Notes: a model not told the origin generated them from the sequence alone. A DNA stretch of 64,000 nt from Oceanobacillus kimchii X50 (GCF_000340475.1 NZ_CM001792.1:802132-866131); one strand, 5' to 3'; shown: positions 1-10,358, counted from the stretch's first letter. Program-made: numbers and translations.

Positions 1-37
1 AACACATGTTTTTTTACCCTATACAAATGACAGATTT

Positions 38-75
38 CCTGAGACGGTGTGGAAACCAGTTTCAGGTATTTTTTT
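38..75 (+). terminator. Terminator of an upstream gene outside the window
   Basis: An inverted repeat pairs CCTGAGAC (38-45) with GTTTCAGG (59-66), extended by GGT/ACC inside the loop, and is followed by a seven-T run at 69-75. This is a typical intrinsic terminator. The gene it ends lies left of the window; no coding sequence is visible in 1-237. Confidence 0.75.
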
Positions 76-173
76 GTTCATTTTTAGAAATAATGTATGT
101 CATTATTAAATTAAATAATTATGGCTAACTAGAAGATTTGCCTTTAATAAGCTATCTTTGCTATTATCAATAG

Positions 174-182
174 TGTTATAAT
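174..182 (+). promoter_or_regulatory. Extended -10 promoter of gatCAB
   Basis: TGTTATAAT is a perfect extended -10 element (TG-n-TATAAT). No good -35 hexamer sits 17 bases upstream. It lies 56 bases before the gatC start and is the best promoter candidate for the gat operon. Confidence 0.55.
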
Positions 183-237
183 AAGGGAATGAAAAAATTG
201 TAGATACATGTTAGAAAACATATAGGAGGTACTTATA

Positions 238-528
238 ATGGCAGAGATTTCAAAAGATCAAGTGAAGCATGTTGCTCACTTAGCTCGTCTAGAGTTAGAC
301 GATGAAGCTGTTGAAAAGATGTCGGACGAGTTGAGTGCGATTATTGATTTTGCTGAACAATTAAATGAACTAGATACGGATTCTGTAGAACCGACTACAC
401 ACGTACTTAATCTTAAGAATGTAATGCGAAAAGACGAACCGAAGAAATGGATTAGCCAGGAAGATGCATTGCGTAATGCTCCTGATCATAAAGATGGTCA
501 AATTCGTGTTCCATCGATATTAGAGTAG
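238..528 (+). CDS. gatC: Asp-tRNA(Asn)/Glu-tRNA(Gln) amidotransferase subunit C
   Basis: GatC (96 aa) is the small subunit that holds GatA and GatB together in the GatCAB complex, which converts Glu-tRNA(Gln) to Gln-tRNA(Gln) in the cytoplasm. The N-terminus ([12 protein letters not shown], then an acidic helix with [11 protein letters not shown]) and the C-terminal [12 protein letters not shown] are typical of the family and length is normal. AGGAGG at 224-229 fixes the ATG start. It is the first gene of gatCAB, with 16 bases to gatA. Identity is secure from sequence and gene order. Confidence 0.96.
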   Translation: MAEISKDQVKHVAHLARLELDDEAVEKMSDELSAIIDFAEQLNELDTDSVEPTTHVLNLKNVMRKDEPKKWISQEDALRNAPDHKDGQIRVPSILE

Positions 529-544
529 GGAGGAGAAAATCATT

Positions 545-2011
545 ATGAGTTTATTTGATTACACAATAAAAGAATTAGAAGAAAAGCTACATAACAAGGA
601 AATTACCGTTGAAGATCTTGTGAAAGAATCATATCAACGTATTCATGAAGTAGATCAAGAGGTCCATGCTTTTCTTACATTAGATGAAGAAAAAGCGTTA
701 GAAAAAGCGAGAGAACTTGATCAACTCGAAGATAAAACAGGTATCTTATTTGGTATGCCTGGTGGTATTAAAGATAATATTGTAACGAAAGGGCTTCGTA
801 CAACTTGTGCAAGTCAGTTCTTAGATAATTTCAATGATCCTTTGTATGATGCGACAGTCGTTCAAAAACTACAAAAAGAAAACATGGTCGCTGTTGGTAA
901 GTTAAATATGGATGAATTTGCAATGGGTTCCTCTAATGAGAACTCTGGTTATGAACCAACACGTAACCCATGGAATATAGAGCACGTACCTGGTGGGTCT
1001 AGTGGTGGCTCTGCTGCTGCAGTAGCTGCAGGAGAAGTGCTATTTACATTAGGGTCTGATACTGGTGGTTCGATTCGCCAACCAGCAGCATTCTGTGGAG
1101 TAGTTGGAATGAAACCAACGTACGGTAGAGTTTCTCGTTTTGGATTGGTTGCCTTTGCTTCTTCTCTTGATCAAATTGGACCAGTTACTCGTACAGTAGA
1201 AGATAATGCACGAGTGCTTGAAGTTATTGCCGGACATGATCAAATGGATACAACAAGTGCGAATGTAGAAGTTCCTTCTTATACAGAAGCATTAAAACAA
1301 GATGTAAAAGGGCTTAAGATTGCAGTACCAAAAGAATATCTTGCAGAAGGTGTATCTAAAGAAGTAAAAGACGCAATTATAGAAGCGTTAAACGTATATG
1401 AATCCATGGGTGCTACATGGGAAGAAGTTTCTTTACCGCACTCTAAATATGCACTTGCAACTTACTATTTACTTTCATCTTCAGAGGCCTCTGCTAACTT
1501 AGCACGTTTTGATGGGGTACGCTATGGTGTGCGTTCAGAGAATGCAGATAACATGATTGATATGTTCAAAAAATCCCGTAGTGAAGGCTTTGGAGAAGAA
1601 GTGAAGCGTCGTATCATGTTAGGAACCTTTGCGCTAAGCTCTGGTTACTATGATGCTTACTATAAGAAAGCACAAAAAGTACGTACATTAATAAAAAATG
1701 ATTTTGATAAAATTTTAGAGGAATATGATGTTATCGTTGGACCAACAACACCAACTCCAGCATTTAAAGTCGGAGAAAAAACAAGTGATCCATTAACGAT
1801 GTATGCGAACGATATTTTAACCATTCCAGTTAACTTGGCTGGTGTACCAGGAATTTCTATTCCATGTGGGTTTTCTTCAGAAGGATTACCTATTGGGTTA
1901 CAAATTATCGGTAACTATTTCGATGAAAGTACAGTATACCGCACTGCATACGCATATGAACAAGCAACGGAACATCACAAGAAAAGACCTCAACTTGGAG
2001 GTGCAAAATAA
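545..2011 (+). CDS. gatA: Glutamyl-tRNA(Gln) amidotransferase subunit A
   Basis: GatA (488 aa) is the amidase subunit that releases ammonia from glutamine for transamidation by GatB. The amidase-signature Ser-cisSer-Lys triad is visible: the Lys in GGIKDNI (about residue 76), the glycine/serine-rich [14 protein letters not shown] stretch (about 150-165) and the nucleophile Ser in [10 protein letters not shown] (about 175-180). Length matches Bacillus GatA. A good RBS (GGGAGGAG, 528-536) precedes ATG 545. The stop codon overlaps the gatB start by one base (TAATG), implying translational coupling. Confidence 0.97.
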   Translation: MSLFDYTIKELEEKLHNKEITVEDLVKESYQRIHEVDQEVHAFLTLDEEKALEKARELDQLEDKTGILFGMPGGIKDNIVTKGLRTTCASQFLDNFNDPLYDATVVQKLQKENMVAVGKLNMDEFAMGSSNENSGYEPTRNPWNIEHVPGGSSGGSAAAVAAGEVLFTLGSDTGGSIRQPAAFCGVVGMKPTYGRVSRFGLVAFASSLDQIGPVTRTVEDNARVLEVIAGHDQMDTTSANVEVPSYTEALKQDVKGLKIAVPKEYLAEGVSKEVKDAIIEALNVYESMGATWEEVSLPHSKYALATYYLLSSSEASANLARFDGVRYGVRSENADNMIDMFKKSRSEGFGEEVKRRIMLGTFALSSGYYDAYYKKAQKVRTLIKNDFDKILEEYDVIVGPTTPTPAFKVGEKTSDPLTMYANDILTIPVNLAGVPGISIPCGFSSEGLPIGLQIIGNYFDESTVYRTAYAYEQATEHHKKRPQLGGAK

Positions 2012-3441
2012 TGAATTTCGAAACAATTATAGGTCTAGAAGTACACGTAGAATTAAAAACAAACTCAAAGATTTTTAGTCCAAGTACAAATGAATTTGGT
2101 TCTAATCCGAATACGAATGTGAACCCAATTGACTTAGGCTATCCAGGTACATTACCTGTACTAAATGAAGAGGCAGTTAACTTTGCAATGAAGGCTGCAA
2201 TGGCTTTAAATTGTGAAATAGCAACAGATACAAAATTTGATCGTAAAAACTATTTCTATCCGGATAATCCGAAAGCTTATCAAATTTCTCAATTCGATCA
2301 ACCAATTGGCGAAAACGGTTGGATTGAAATTGAAGTAAATGGTGAGAAAAAGAAAATTGGCATCACACGCCTACATTTAGAAGAAGATGCTGGTAAATTA
2401 ACGCACGGTGAAGACGGATATTCCTATGTAGACTTTAACCGTCAAGGTACGCCGTTAATTGAAATTGTATCGGAACCAGATATGCGTTCTCCAGAAGAAG
2501 CATATGCATATTTAGAAAAACTAAAAAATATCATTCAATATACTGGTGTTTCCGATGTAAAGATGCAAGAAGGTTCTTTACGTTGTGATGCGAATATTTC
2601 TTTACGTCCAATTGGACAAGAAGAATTTGGTACGAAAGCGGAATTGAAGAACTTAAATTCTTTCTCTTATGTTCAAAAAGGATTAGAGTTTGAAGAAAAA
2701 CGTCAGGAAAAAGAATTGTTATCAGGTGGAGAGATTCTACAAGAAACTCGCCGTTATGATGAGAAAACAAAAGAAACAATTCTTATGCGTGTAAAAGAAG
2801 GTTCGGATGATTATCGTTATTTCCCAGAGCCAGATTTAGTCCCATTATATATTGATGAGGAATGGAAAGAACGTGTAAGAAGCGAGATTCCTGAATTACC
2901 TGATGCTCGTTTAGAACGTTATATTAATGAGCTTGGGCTTTCTGCATATGATGCCAATGTATTAACAGCTTCCAAGCAAATGTCTGATTTCTTTGAAGAA
3001 GCAACTGCACAAGGCGCTGATATGAAGCAAGTTTCTAACTGGTTGATGGGTGAAGTATCTGCTTATATGAATAAACACTATAAAGAATTAGATGAATTGG
3101 CAATCACACCTGAAGCACTTGCAAAAATGATTAACTTAATTGAAGATGGAACCATTTCTTCTAAAATTGCTAAAAAAGTATTCGCAGAGCTTGTAGAAAA
3201 TGGTGGCGATCCTCAGAAAATTGTGGAAGAAAAAGGGCTCGTACAAATTTCTGATCCAGAACAACTAAAACAGATTGTGAACGATATATTGGATGAAAAT
3301 GAACAGTCCATCATTGATTTTAAAAATGGAAAGAACAAAGCAAAAGGCTTCTTAGTGGGACAAATTATGAAAGCAACAAAAGGACAAGCAAATCCACCAT
3401 TAGTAAATAAAATTCTTGCAGAAGAACTTAATAATCGCTAA
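2011..3441 (+). CDS. gatB: Asp/Glu-tRNA amidotransferase subunit B
   Basis: GatB (476 aa) binds the misacylated tRNA, phosphorylates the glutamyl or aspartyl group and accepts ammonia channelled from GatA. The GatB/GatE N-terminal domain begins with [12 protein letters not shown] and contains [12 protein letters not shown] and [16 protein letters not shown]; the C-terminal YqeY-like domain fills roughly residues 330-476. Length is normal. It shares one base with the gatA stop and ends the operon, with a long hairpin just downstream. Confidence 0.97.
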   Translation: MNFETIIGLEVHVELKTNSKIFSPSTNEFGSNPNTNVNPIDLGYPGTLPVLNEEAVNFAMKAAMALNCEIATDTKFDRKNYFYPDNPKAYQISQFDQPIGENGWIEIEVNGEKKKIGITRLHLEEDAGKLTHGEDGYSYVDFNRQGTPLIEIVSEPDMRSPEEAYAYLEKLKNIIQYTGVSDVKMQEGSLRCDANISLRPIGQEEFGTKAELKNLNSFSYVQKGLEFEEKRQEKELLSGGEILQETRRYDEKTKETILMRVKEGSDDYRYFPEPDLVPLYIDEEWKERVRSEIPELPDARLERYINELGLSAYDANVLTASKQMSDFFEEATAQGADMKQVSNWLMGEVSAYMNKHYKELDELAITPEALAKMINLIEDGTISSKIAKKVFAELVENGGDPQKIVEEKGLVQISDPEQLKQIVNDILDENEQSIIDFKNGKNKAKGFLVGQIMKATKGQANPPLVNKILAEELNNR

Positions 3442-3453
3442 TACTCTAAGAGA

Positions 3454-3480
3454 GGCTGTCATTATGAATTAATGGCAGCC
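3454..3480 (+). terminator. Hairpin after gatB, weak terminator
   Basis: GGCTGTCATTA (3454-3464) pairs with TAATGGCAGCC (3470-3480) through 11 base pairs with one G-U pair and a five-base loop. No T run follows, so it may act as a weak or factor-dependent terminator or as an mRNA 3' end stabiliser. Confidence 0.5.
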
Positions 3481-3662
3481 TACAAAATTATCGAATATCC
3501 TTTTCAAACTATAAAAAAAGGACTATGATATTGGGTAGGCATGATTATTAAGATCGATATCAAGAAACCTAGGAGATACTTCTTCAAAAAGTAAAACACC
3601 CAAGGGTTCTCCGATATATATGATAAAGTTTCTATCTGTTGAACGTATGGGGAGGAAATAAC

Positions 3663-4580
3663 ATGAAAAAGGCCCGAATCATCTATAATCCAACTTCGGG
3701 ACGCGAAGCAATAAAAAGAGCTTTACCGAATATACTTGAAAAATTAGAAGTTGCTGGTTTTGAGACATCTACACATGCGACAACATGTGAAGGAGATGCT
3801 ACGGAAGCTGCAAAAATAGCTGTGGAACGCAGATATGATTTAATTATTGCAGCTGGTGGAGATGGAACGATTAATGAAGTAATAAATGGACTAGCAGAAC
3901 AAGAACATCGTCCACAATTAGGAATTATCCCGGCCGGTACTACGAATGACTTTGCACGAGCTCTACATATTCCTCGAGATATTGACAAAGCAGTTGATAT
4001 TATTATCGAAGGAAATACAATGGAGCTTGATATTGGTAGAGTCAATGATGATCATTATTTTATTAATATTGCTGGTGGAGGAAAATTAACGGAACTCACA
4101 TATGAGGTTCCTAGTAAATTAAAAACGCTCCTTGGTCAGCTAGCTTACTATATAAAAGGTATTGAAATGCTCCCATTCTTGAAAGCAACAAGAGTGAAGA
4201 TAGAATATGATGACCAGGTCCTAGAAGATGATATTATGCTGTTTCTTATTTCCAATACAAATTCTGTAGGGGGATTTGAGAAGCTTGCCCCAGATGCAAA
4301 ATTAAATGATGGGTATTTCGATCTTCTAATCCTAAAGAAAACAAATCTTGCAGAATTTATACAGATCGCAACTTTAGCTTTACGCGGGGATCATTTTAGA
4401 AGTAAAAATATTATCTATACACAAGCAAAGCATATAAAAGTATCAAATGAAGAAAAAATGCAATTAAATATCGATGGAGAGTATGGCGGATTACTCCCCG
4501 GAGAATTTTTAAATCTGCGGCAGCATATTGAATTTTATGTGCCGAAGGACTTTATAGAAGCACAGGAAGACTTGGATTAA
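3663..4580 (+). CDS. dagK: Diacylglycerol kinase (DagK/DgkB family)
   Basis: A 305-aa soluble lipid kinase that phosphorylates diacylglycerol released during lipoteichoic acid synthesis and returns it to phospholipid synthesis at the inner membrane face. The DAGK catalytic motif AAGGDGTINEVING (about residues 64-77), PAGTTNDFARAL and the C-terminal NIDGEYGG are all present. An ATG at 3639 is in frame, but GGGGAGG (3649-3655) supports ATG 3663, giving MKKARIIYNPTSG as in relatives. Its place between gatB and rlmCD matches the B. subtilis order. A second DAGK-domain gene lies at 30365. Confidence 0.93.
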   Translation: MKKARIIYNPTSGREAIKRALPNILEKLEVAGFETSTHATTCEGDATEAAKIAVERRYDLIIAAGGDGTINEVINGLAEQEHRPQLGIIPAGTTNDFARALHIPRDIDKAVDIIIEGNTMELDIGRVNDDHYFINIAGGGKLTELTYEVPSKLKTLLGQLAYYIKGIEMLPFLKATRVKIEYDDQVLEDDIMLFLISNTNSVGGFEKLAPDAKLNDGYFDLLILKKTNLAEFIQIATLALRGDHFRSKNIIYTQAKHIKVSNEEKMQLNIDGEYGGLLPGEFLNLRQHIEFYVPKDFIEAQEDLD

Positions 4581-4630
4581 AAGTCTTCCTTTTGTATGTT
4601 TAGAAGTACAAAAAAGATGGGATTCTATTC

Positions 4631-4659
4631 TTGAGACGGCGCTTATGGTAGAATAATTA
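4631..4659 (+). promoter_or_regulatory. Candidate sigma-A promoter of rlmCD
   Basis: TTGAGA (4631-4636), 17 bases, then TAATTA (4654-4659), about 37 bases before the rlmCD start. The hexamers are imperfect, so this is a suggestion only. Confidence 0.4.
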
Positions 4660-4695
4660 TTTAAGACGAATATGGTAATAAAAAGGAAGAATGTT

Positions 4696-6075
4696 ATGGC
4701 AAAAACGAAGCCTCCAGTAAATAAAAATGAAATATATACACTTACCTTCGAGGATTTAACACATGAAGGGAACGGTGTAGCAAAAATAGAAGGATATCCG
4801 TTGTTTGTACCGGATGTTTTACCAGATGAAGAAGCGAAAGTAAAAGTAGTAAAGATCAACAAGAACTTTGGATTTGGGAAATTACTTGAACTAACGAAAA
4901 CAAGTTCCCATCGTGTAGAACCTACATGCCATGTACATTGCGGTGGATGCCAATTACAACATATGAGTTACGATCTACAGCTTCAAATGAAGCAAGATCA
5001 GGTGCATAATGTGATGAAGAAAGTAGCTCATCTTGATCATGTGCTGGTACATCCGATATTAGGGATGGAAGAACCTTCGCATTACCGAAACAAAGTACAA
5101 ATTCCTGTAGGAGAGAAAAATGGAGAAGTGATTGTTGGCTTTTATCAGAAACGAAGCCATCGAATTCTAAAGAATCAAGATACTTGTCATATTCAAGATG
5201 AAGCAATTAATGAGGTATTACCTTTCACTCGACAATTGATGAATAAATATGGCATCCAAGCTTATGATGAAAAATCTCATCGAGGTCAACTTCGTCATAT
5301 TATGGTTCGTGTCGGTCACCATACAAAAGATATTATGATTGTATTTGTGACGAAAACTTCCAAGTTCCCGGAAAAGGATCGAATTATTAAGGAATTAACA
5401 GAACAATTTCCTCAAGTGAAATCGATTGTTCAAAATGTGAATGATCAACGAACGAATGTGGTACTTGGTAAAAAGACAAAGGTTCTTTGGGGAGAGAATT
5501 ATATATATGATAAAATTGGGGATCTTACATTTGCGATTTCCCCTAAATCGTTTTTCCAAGTAAATCCTATTCAAACAAAGGTCTTATATGATAAAGCATT
5601 AGAATATGCCAATATTGATAAGGACGATGTAGTAATTGACGCGTATTGCGGTATCGGTAGCATTTCCTTATTCTTAGCTCAAAAAGCAAAGAAAGTATAT
5701 GGCATTGAAGTCGTTCCAGAAGCTATAGAAGATGCGAAAATGAATGCAGAGATAAATGGGATGAACAATGTGGAATTTTCTGTTGGACAAGCAGAAAAAG
5801 TGATGCCGAAGTGGAAAGAACAAGGATTAGATCCGGATGTCATTGTCGTCGATCCGCCTCGAAAAGGATGCGATGTCGATTTCTTAGAAGCAATGATTGC
5901 AATGAAACCAAAACGTATTGTCTATGTTTCTTGTAACCCTTCCACATTAGCTCGTGATCTTCGTATATTAGAAGATGGTGGTTTTGAAACAAAACAAGTA
6001 CAACCTGTTGATATGTTCCCTAGCACAAATCATGTTGAGTGCGTAGCGGAATTGACTCTAAAGTTGTCTAACTAA
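4696..6075 (+). CDS. rlmCD: 23S rRNA (uracil-5-)-methyltransferase RlmCD
   Basis: A 459-aa TrmA/RumA-type enzyme that uses S-adenosylmethionine to make 5-methyluridine in 23S rRNA; the single Gram-positive enzyme usually handles both positions modified by RlmC and RlmD in E. coli. A TRAM domain comes first (about 10-70), then the 4Fe-4S cysteines C78, C82, C85 and one in QDTCHIQD. The SAM-binding DAYCGIGS and the catalytic C413 in SCNPST follow. An upstream in-frame ATG (4672) precedes the RBS; AAGGAAGA at 4683-4690 supports ATG 4696. A strong terminator follows at once. Confidence 0.93.
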   Translation: MAKTKPPVNKNEIYTLTFEDLTHEGNGVAKIEGYPLFVPDVLPDEEAKVKVVKINKNFGFGKLLELTKTSSHRVEPTCHVHCGGCQLQHMSYDLQLQMKQDQVHNVMKKVAHLDHVLVHPILGMEEPSHYRNKVQIPVGEKNGEVIVGFYQKRSHRILKNQDTCHIQDEAINEVLPFTRQLMNKYGIQAYDEKSHRGQLRHIMVRVGHHTKDIMIVFVTKTSKFPEKDRIIKELTEQFPQVKSIVQNVNDQRTNVVLGKKTKVLWGENYIYDKIGDLTFAISPKSFFQVNPIQTKVLYDKALEYANIDKDDVVIDAYCGIGSISLFLAQKAKKVYGIEVVPEAIEDAKMNAEINGMNNVEFSVGQAEKVMPKWKEQGLDPDVIVVDPPRKGCDVDFLEAMIAMKPKRIVYVSCNPSTLARDLRILEDGGFETKQVQPVDMFPSTNHVECVAELTLKLSN

Positions 6076-6096
6076 AATAAACTCTTGCTAGTCCGA

Positions 6097-6141
6097 CCCT
6101 GATTTCGTAAAAATAAACATTTGCGAAATCGGGGTTTTTTT
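6097..6141 (+). terminator. Terminator of rlmCD
   Basis: CCCTGATTTCG (6097-6107) pairs with CGAAATCGGGG (6124-6134) and a seven-T run follows. A near copy of this hairpin occurs at 7407-7445, on the other side of the next gene. Confidence 0.85.
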
Positions 6142-6423
6142 AATACTATCCAGGTGTTTACCCCAATAAAATTTCAATGTTTTCCCACTCTTAGAACCAC
6201 CAAAAACCACTCTATTACTGGAATCTACCGCTATCATTTCAATGATTATTTTTAATAATAATCCAATAAAATTACTAATCATTTTTATCCGAACAACTTG
6301 CTTTGTAAAAAAGCGTGAATGTATGATTATTCGGGTACATATATTGATAGACTTTTCAATGCAGTAAAAGATATAAAAACTTGTCCCATTTAACATAGAG
6401 TTAATGAAATTAGGAGGATATAT

Positions 6424-7278
6424 ATGACTGATAATAATAACAAAGAATCTTCAAACCAGACAAATGAAACGAAAGAGATCCCAGAAAGGCAATTTTTATT
6501 TCCAGTCCAGGTAATGCAGTCGTTTAGTAATAAAGGAAAAGAACACCTTGATACAAATACTCCTTCGCAGTTAGTCCTTGCTTTAAAAGCAGGTTCATTT
6601 ATGACCTTTGGTGCTGTATTTTCTGTATTGTTAGCCATTGGTGTGGATGCAAAAGGACTAACATATATTTTACAGGGGATTGGCTTCACTGCAGGTTATC
6701 TAATGGTATTTATGTCACAATCAGTATTGTTTACGGAAGTTAATGTTCTTTTGCCAACATCTTATTTACAAAAGTCTTACTGGAGAAAGCATAAGTTTAT
6801 CAAATTTTGGGCTGTCGCATATGTTGGCAATCTTATAGGTGCGTTATTTGTGGCATTATTAATAATTATTTCAAACTCTTTAACACCTGAATTTTCAAAA
6901 GAGCTTGAAACACTAATCTCACATAAAATGAAATTTACTGAATATGGATGGGTAGGCTGGTTCCAAGTAATGCTGTCAGGAATTTTAGCCAATTGGCTTA
7001 TCGGTATGGCTACATTTCTAACAACATCTGCTAGGGACGTAGCAGGTAAGATATTAGGAACAGCCCTTCCCGTTATTTTGTTTGTGGCAGGTAATTTTCA
7101 ACATAGTGCGGCAAATATGGGGTATTTTAGTTTAGGGATTTTAACAACTGATAACTATGCGTGGCATGATTATATATTGTTAAATTTAATCCCAGCCAGT
7201 ATCGGAAATATTATTGGTGGAGCTATATTCATCTCCTTGTTGTTCTTATATGCTTTTCGGAAAGAGATGCGAGGTTAA
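6424..7278 (+). CDS. Formate/nitrite transporter (FNT) family channel
   Basis: A 284-aa integral membrane protein of the FocA/NirC family, pentameric channels that pass small monovalent acids such as formate, nitrite or hydrosulfide. It has a hydrophilic N-terminal tail of about 30 residues and then six hydrophobic segments. GNFQHSAANMGYFSLGI (about residues 222-238) corresponds to the central-histidine region of the family. AGGAGG sits 6-11 bases before ATG 6424. No formate or nitrite enzyme is adjacent, so the substrate cannot be assigned. The gene stands alone between two nearly identical terminators, which suggests insertion or local duplication. Confidence 0.85.
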   Translation: MTDNNNKESSNQTNETKEIPERQFLFPVQVMQSFSNKGKEHLDTNTPSQLVLALKAGSFMTFGAVFSVLLAIGVDAKGLTYILQGIGFTAGYLMVFMSQSVLFTEVNVLLPTSYLQKSYWRKHKFIKFWAVAYVGNLIGALFVALLIIISNSLTPEFSKELETLISHKMKFTEYGWVGWFQVMLSGILANWLIGMATFLTTSARDVAGKILGTALPVILFVAGNFQHSAANMGYFSLGILTTDNYAWHDYILLNLIPASIGNIIGGAIFISLLFLYAFRKEMRG

Positions 7279-7406
7279 ACAAAAATTTATACTCCTCTAT
7301 AGACTGAAGGCGTGTGACGTTTAATTCCTCTCTTTTTTTAGCGCTTTTATCTACAATGTACAACTAAATAAACCTTTGCTCGTAAAATAAAACAATTGTA
7401 AAATCA

Positions 7407-7445
7407 CCCTGATTCCGTATAAACATTTGCGAAATCAGGGTTTTT
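7407..7445 (+). terminator. Terminator after the FNT gene
   Basis: CCCTGATTCCG (7407-7417) pairs with CGAAATCAGGG (7430-7440), followed by five T. The hairpin, its loop and part of the 5' flank closely resemble the rlmCD terminator. The rest of 7279-7669 shows no gene. Confidence 0.8.
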
Positions 7446-7559
7446 GTGTTTATGGAATAGTCTTGGTTGAGTCAAATGTAATACGACAGAGAAATCCTAA
7501 ACCAATAAGATAATAAAAGATGAATTTGTCGAATTTTTAATAAAAATGTAAAAAATATA

Positions 7560-7588
7560 TTGATTCTAAATAAAGAGAGGTATAGAAT
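7560..7588 (+). promoter_or_regulatory. Candidate sigma-A promoter of the M42 peptidase gene
   Basis: TTGATT (7560-7565), 17 bases, TAGAAT (7583-7588). It lies about 80 bases before the start codon in the otherwise empty stretch 7446-7669. Confidence 0.45.
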
Positions 7589-7669
7589 TAACAGTAATTA
7601 TCTAAATATGTAGACAAATTACGGTTTTCTATTAATTGTGATAAGGACTATAGAGAAAGGGATGAAATA

Positions 7670-8734
7670 ATGGACAATCTTGTAAGGCAACTGAGTGAAT
7701 TAAACGGTCCTTGTGGCTATGAACAAGATGTTGCTTATTTTATTAGAGACTATGTAAAGGATAAAGTGGAAAGTGTAGAAGTTGATGCAATGGGGAATGT
7801 AATTGCAAGGAAAAAAGGTGGCAAGCCGGGTCCGGTTACACTTATAACAGCTCATATGGATGAGGTCGGTTTTATCATAAAGAAAATTGAAAATAATGGA
7901 TTATTACGTTTTGAAAAATTGGGTGGCCATGATGATCGTATTTTGCTGGCACAGGCTGTGAAAGTGCTAGGTTCAAAGCAAGAGCTTGATGGTGTAATCG
8001 GGACGATGTCTGCACATTTTGTGAAATTTGACGATCCAAAAAAAGTACGACCACACGCTAATTTATACATAGACATTGGAGCAACATCGAAACAGGATGC
8101 CCTTAAAATGGGAGTAGAGGTAGGAACACCTGTTACATGGGCTACTAAGAGCAGGTTTATTGGTCCTGAAGATAAACAATTGATTGTTGGAAAAGCACTT
8201 GATGATCGGGCAGGATGTGCCGTACTTTTATCCGTATTAGATGAGATTGACAAACAAGAATTTGCAGGAGAAATTGTTTTCCTTTTCACGGTACAAGAGG
8301 AAGTGGGATTACGTGGTGCACAAACGGCAATTAATGGTTTGGAAGATGTAGACGTAGCTATTGCAATTGATACGACTGCTGTAAGTGATACACCTGAAGA
8401 AACGATGGATCAAAGTCTTTTCCTTGGCGATGGGACTGGGATAAAGGTGTTAGATTTTAGCTTGATTGTACAAAAGAGCATATTGGAAGAATTGAAAAAA
8501 ATCGCAGCCCAAGAAGAAATTATACATCAGATGGAAGTTTTTCCTGGGATTGGAACAGATGGGGGAGCAGTAGCTCTAGCCAATAAAGGTATACCAACAG
8601 GAGTGCTATCCATTCCTTCCCGTTATGCACACTCTCCTGTTGAAGCAATCAGTTTATCCGATCTAATTGCAACGAAAGAATTAGTGAAAGCATTTATATT
8701 CAATTTAACCGATAATACCAAATTTACATTTTAA
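7670..8734 (+). CDS. M42 family metallopeptidase (aminopeptidase)
   Basis: A 354-aa cytoplasmic dinuclear metal aminopeptidase of the M42 (glutamyl aminopeptidase/FrvX/YsdC) family. Metal ligands and the catalytic acid are recognisable: His in TAHMDEVG, Asp in ALDDRAG, the Glu pair in QEEVGLRG, Asp in AIDTTAV and His in RYAHSPVE. Length is typical. The next gene, a peptide-binding lipoprotein, starts 22 bases downstream and is probably co-transcribed, suggesting a joint role in peptide use. Which residue it removes cannot be read from the sequence. Confidence 0.9.
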   Translation: MDNLVRQLSELNGPCGYEQDVAYFIRDYVKDKVESVEVDAMGNVIARKKGGKPGPVTLITAHMDEVGFIIKKIENNGLLRFEKLGGHDDRILLAQAVKVLGSKQELDGVIGTMSAHFVKFDDPKKVRPHANLYIDIGATSKQDALKMGVEVGTPVTWATKSRFIGPEDKQLIVGKALDDRAGCAVLLSVLDEIDKQEFAGEIVFLFTVQEEVGLRGAQTAINGLEDVDVAIAIDTTAVSDTPEETMDQSLFLGDGTGIKVLDFSLIVQKSILEELKKIAAQEEIIHQMEVFPGIGTDGGAVALANKGIPTGVLSIPSRYAHSPVEAISLSDLIATKELVKAFIFNLTDNTKFTF

Positions 8735-8756
8735 TACATAATGGAGGAAGATCAGC

Positions 8757-10349
8757 ATGACAACACGTAAAATCTTAGCTGCACTTATCGTAACATTTGT
8801 GTTCAGTTTATTGCTTGCTGCCTGTGCCAGTGAGCCAGAAGAAAATAGTGACAGTAATTCAGAAGAAGGTGGAAGTCAGGACGGTGACTTAGTAATTGCT
8901 AGTCAAGCAGATGCAGTATCACTAGATCCTCATGCAACAAATGATACACCTTCTGCAAATATTCGTATTAATATTTTTGATAATTTGGTTACACAAAATG
9001 AAGATATGGAACTGCAGCCTGCTCTAGCAGAAAGTTGGGAGCAAGTAAATGATACAACATGGGAATTTAAGCTTCGAGAAGACGTCACTTTTCATGATGG
9101 TTCCGTGTTCAATTCAAACGTAGTAAAAGCAAATATCGAACGTATACTTGATCCTGATATTGGGTCACCAGTAGCATTTATGTACGATATGATAACAGAG
9201 GTTCAAGTGGTTGATGATTATACGGTACGCTTTAAGACAGAATATCCTTTTGCCCCGTTGCCAGCTCATTTAGCACATCCGGGTGGACAGATGGTGTCGC
9301 AGGAATTAATTGAAGAGGATTATGCAGCAATGGAAAATGGGGAAGATCCAAGCAATGTAATTAATTCAAATCCAGTGGGTACTGGTCCTTTTAAATTTGA
9401 GAATTGGCAAACTGGTGAATCCGTTAAGCTAGTGAAGAATGAGGGTTACTGGCAAGAGCCAGCAATGCTCAATTCAGTTACCTTTAAAGTAGTTTCAGAG
9501 GATTTGACTCGTATCTCTGAATTATCTACGGGTGATTCTCATATTATTACACCTTTAAGTCCATCCGATGTTGCAGAAGTTGAAAATACAGATGGAATGA
9601 AGGTACAGCGCCAGGAAAGTTCTTCTTTAGCTTATATAGGTTTCAATATGGAAAAAGAACCATTTGATGATGTGCGTGTACGACAAGCAATTTCGATGGC
9701 TATTAACAAAGAAGAAATCATTAATGGAATTTATGAAGGAGCTGGAATCCCAGCCAAGGGACCAATTGCACCAGGGATTTTTGGTTATGATGAGCAACTA
9801 AATGGATTGGAATACAATATGGAAGAGGCAAGGGCATTGTTAGAAGAAGCTGGTTATCCAGATGGATTCTCTGCAACGATCTGGACGAATGATGATCGCC
9901 AACGGATTGATACAGCAACAAATGTTCAGGCTCAACTTGCCGAAATTGGAATCGATTTAGAGGTTGTAACAATTGAATGGGGCGCGATGCTAGATCAAAC
10001 TGCCAATGGAGAACATGAGATGATGGTATTTGGTTGGACAACTGTTACCGGTGATGCGGATAATGGCATGTATCCACTTTTCCATTCTGAAAATGTTGGA
10101 TCAGCAGGAAATCGCACATTTACAGTAGATAAAGAATTGGATTCTTATTTGCAAGAAGCGCGTCAAACGGCTGATCCAGAAAAACGTCTAGATTTATATA
10201 GTAAGACACAGGAAAAGCTAGTTGAGCTTTCTCCATTTGTATACTTACTTCACCAAGAATATTTACTTGGAGTTCGTGATGAAGTGAAGGGTCTGACCCA
10301 GTTGCCAACGCAGTTACTGCAATTGAAAAATGTTTCTTTAGAAGAATAA
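8757..10349 (+). CDS. Peptide-type ABC transporter substrate-binding lipoprotein (SBP_bac_5)
   Basis: A 530-aa extracellular lipoprotein of the OppA/DppA/GsiB class. The signal peptide ends in the lipobox LLAAC with lipidated Cys23, followed by an acidic Ser/Asn linker to about residue 40. The rest fits family 5 (for example the stretch around DPHATNDTPSANIR, the GTGPFKFENW motif and the VRQAISMAINKEEI motif). A ribosome site (GGAGGA) precedes ATG 8757. No permease or ATPase genes are adjacent, so it must feed a transporter encoded elsewhere. Peptides are the likeliest ligand given the M42 peptidase upstream; nickel or glutathione cannot be excluded. Confidence 0.9.
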   Translation: MTTRKILAALIVTFVFSLLLAACASEPEENSDSNSEEGGSQDGDLVIASQADAVSLDPHATNDTPSANIRINIFDNLVTQNEDMELQPALAESWEQVNDTTWEFKLREDVTFHDGSVFNSNVVKANIERILDPDIGSPVAFMYDMITEVQVVDDYTVRFKTEYPFAPLPAHLAHPGGQMVSQELIEEDYAAMENGEDPSNVINSNPVGTGPFKFENWQTGESVKLVKNEGYWQEPAMLNSVTFKVVSEDLTRISELSTGDSHIITPLSPSDVAEVENTDGMKVQRQESSSLAYIGFNMEKEPFDDVRVRQAISMAINKEEIINGIYEGAGIPAKGPIAPGIFGYDEQLNGLEYNMEEARALLEEAGYPDGFSATIWTNDDRQRIDTATNVQAQLAEIGIDLEVVTIEWGAMLDQTANGEHEMMVFGWTTVTGDADNGMYPLFHSENVGSAGNRTFTVDKELDSYLQEARQTADPEKRLDLYSKTQEKLVELSPFVYLLHQEYLLGVRDEVKGLTQLPTQLLQLKNVSLEE

Positions 10350-10358
10350 ATATTATAA

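Noticed and set aside
3683..4045. 120-codon minus-strand frame inside dagK
   Set aside because: Shadow of a strongly supported gene; no RBS or recognisable domain.
7852..8289. 145-codon minus-strand frame inside the M42 peptidase gene
   Set aside because: Antisense shadow; the plus-strand metal-binding motifs make the real frame certain.
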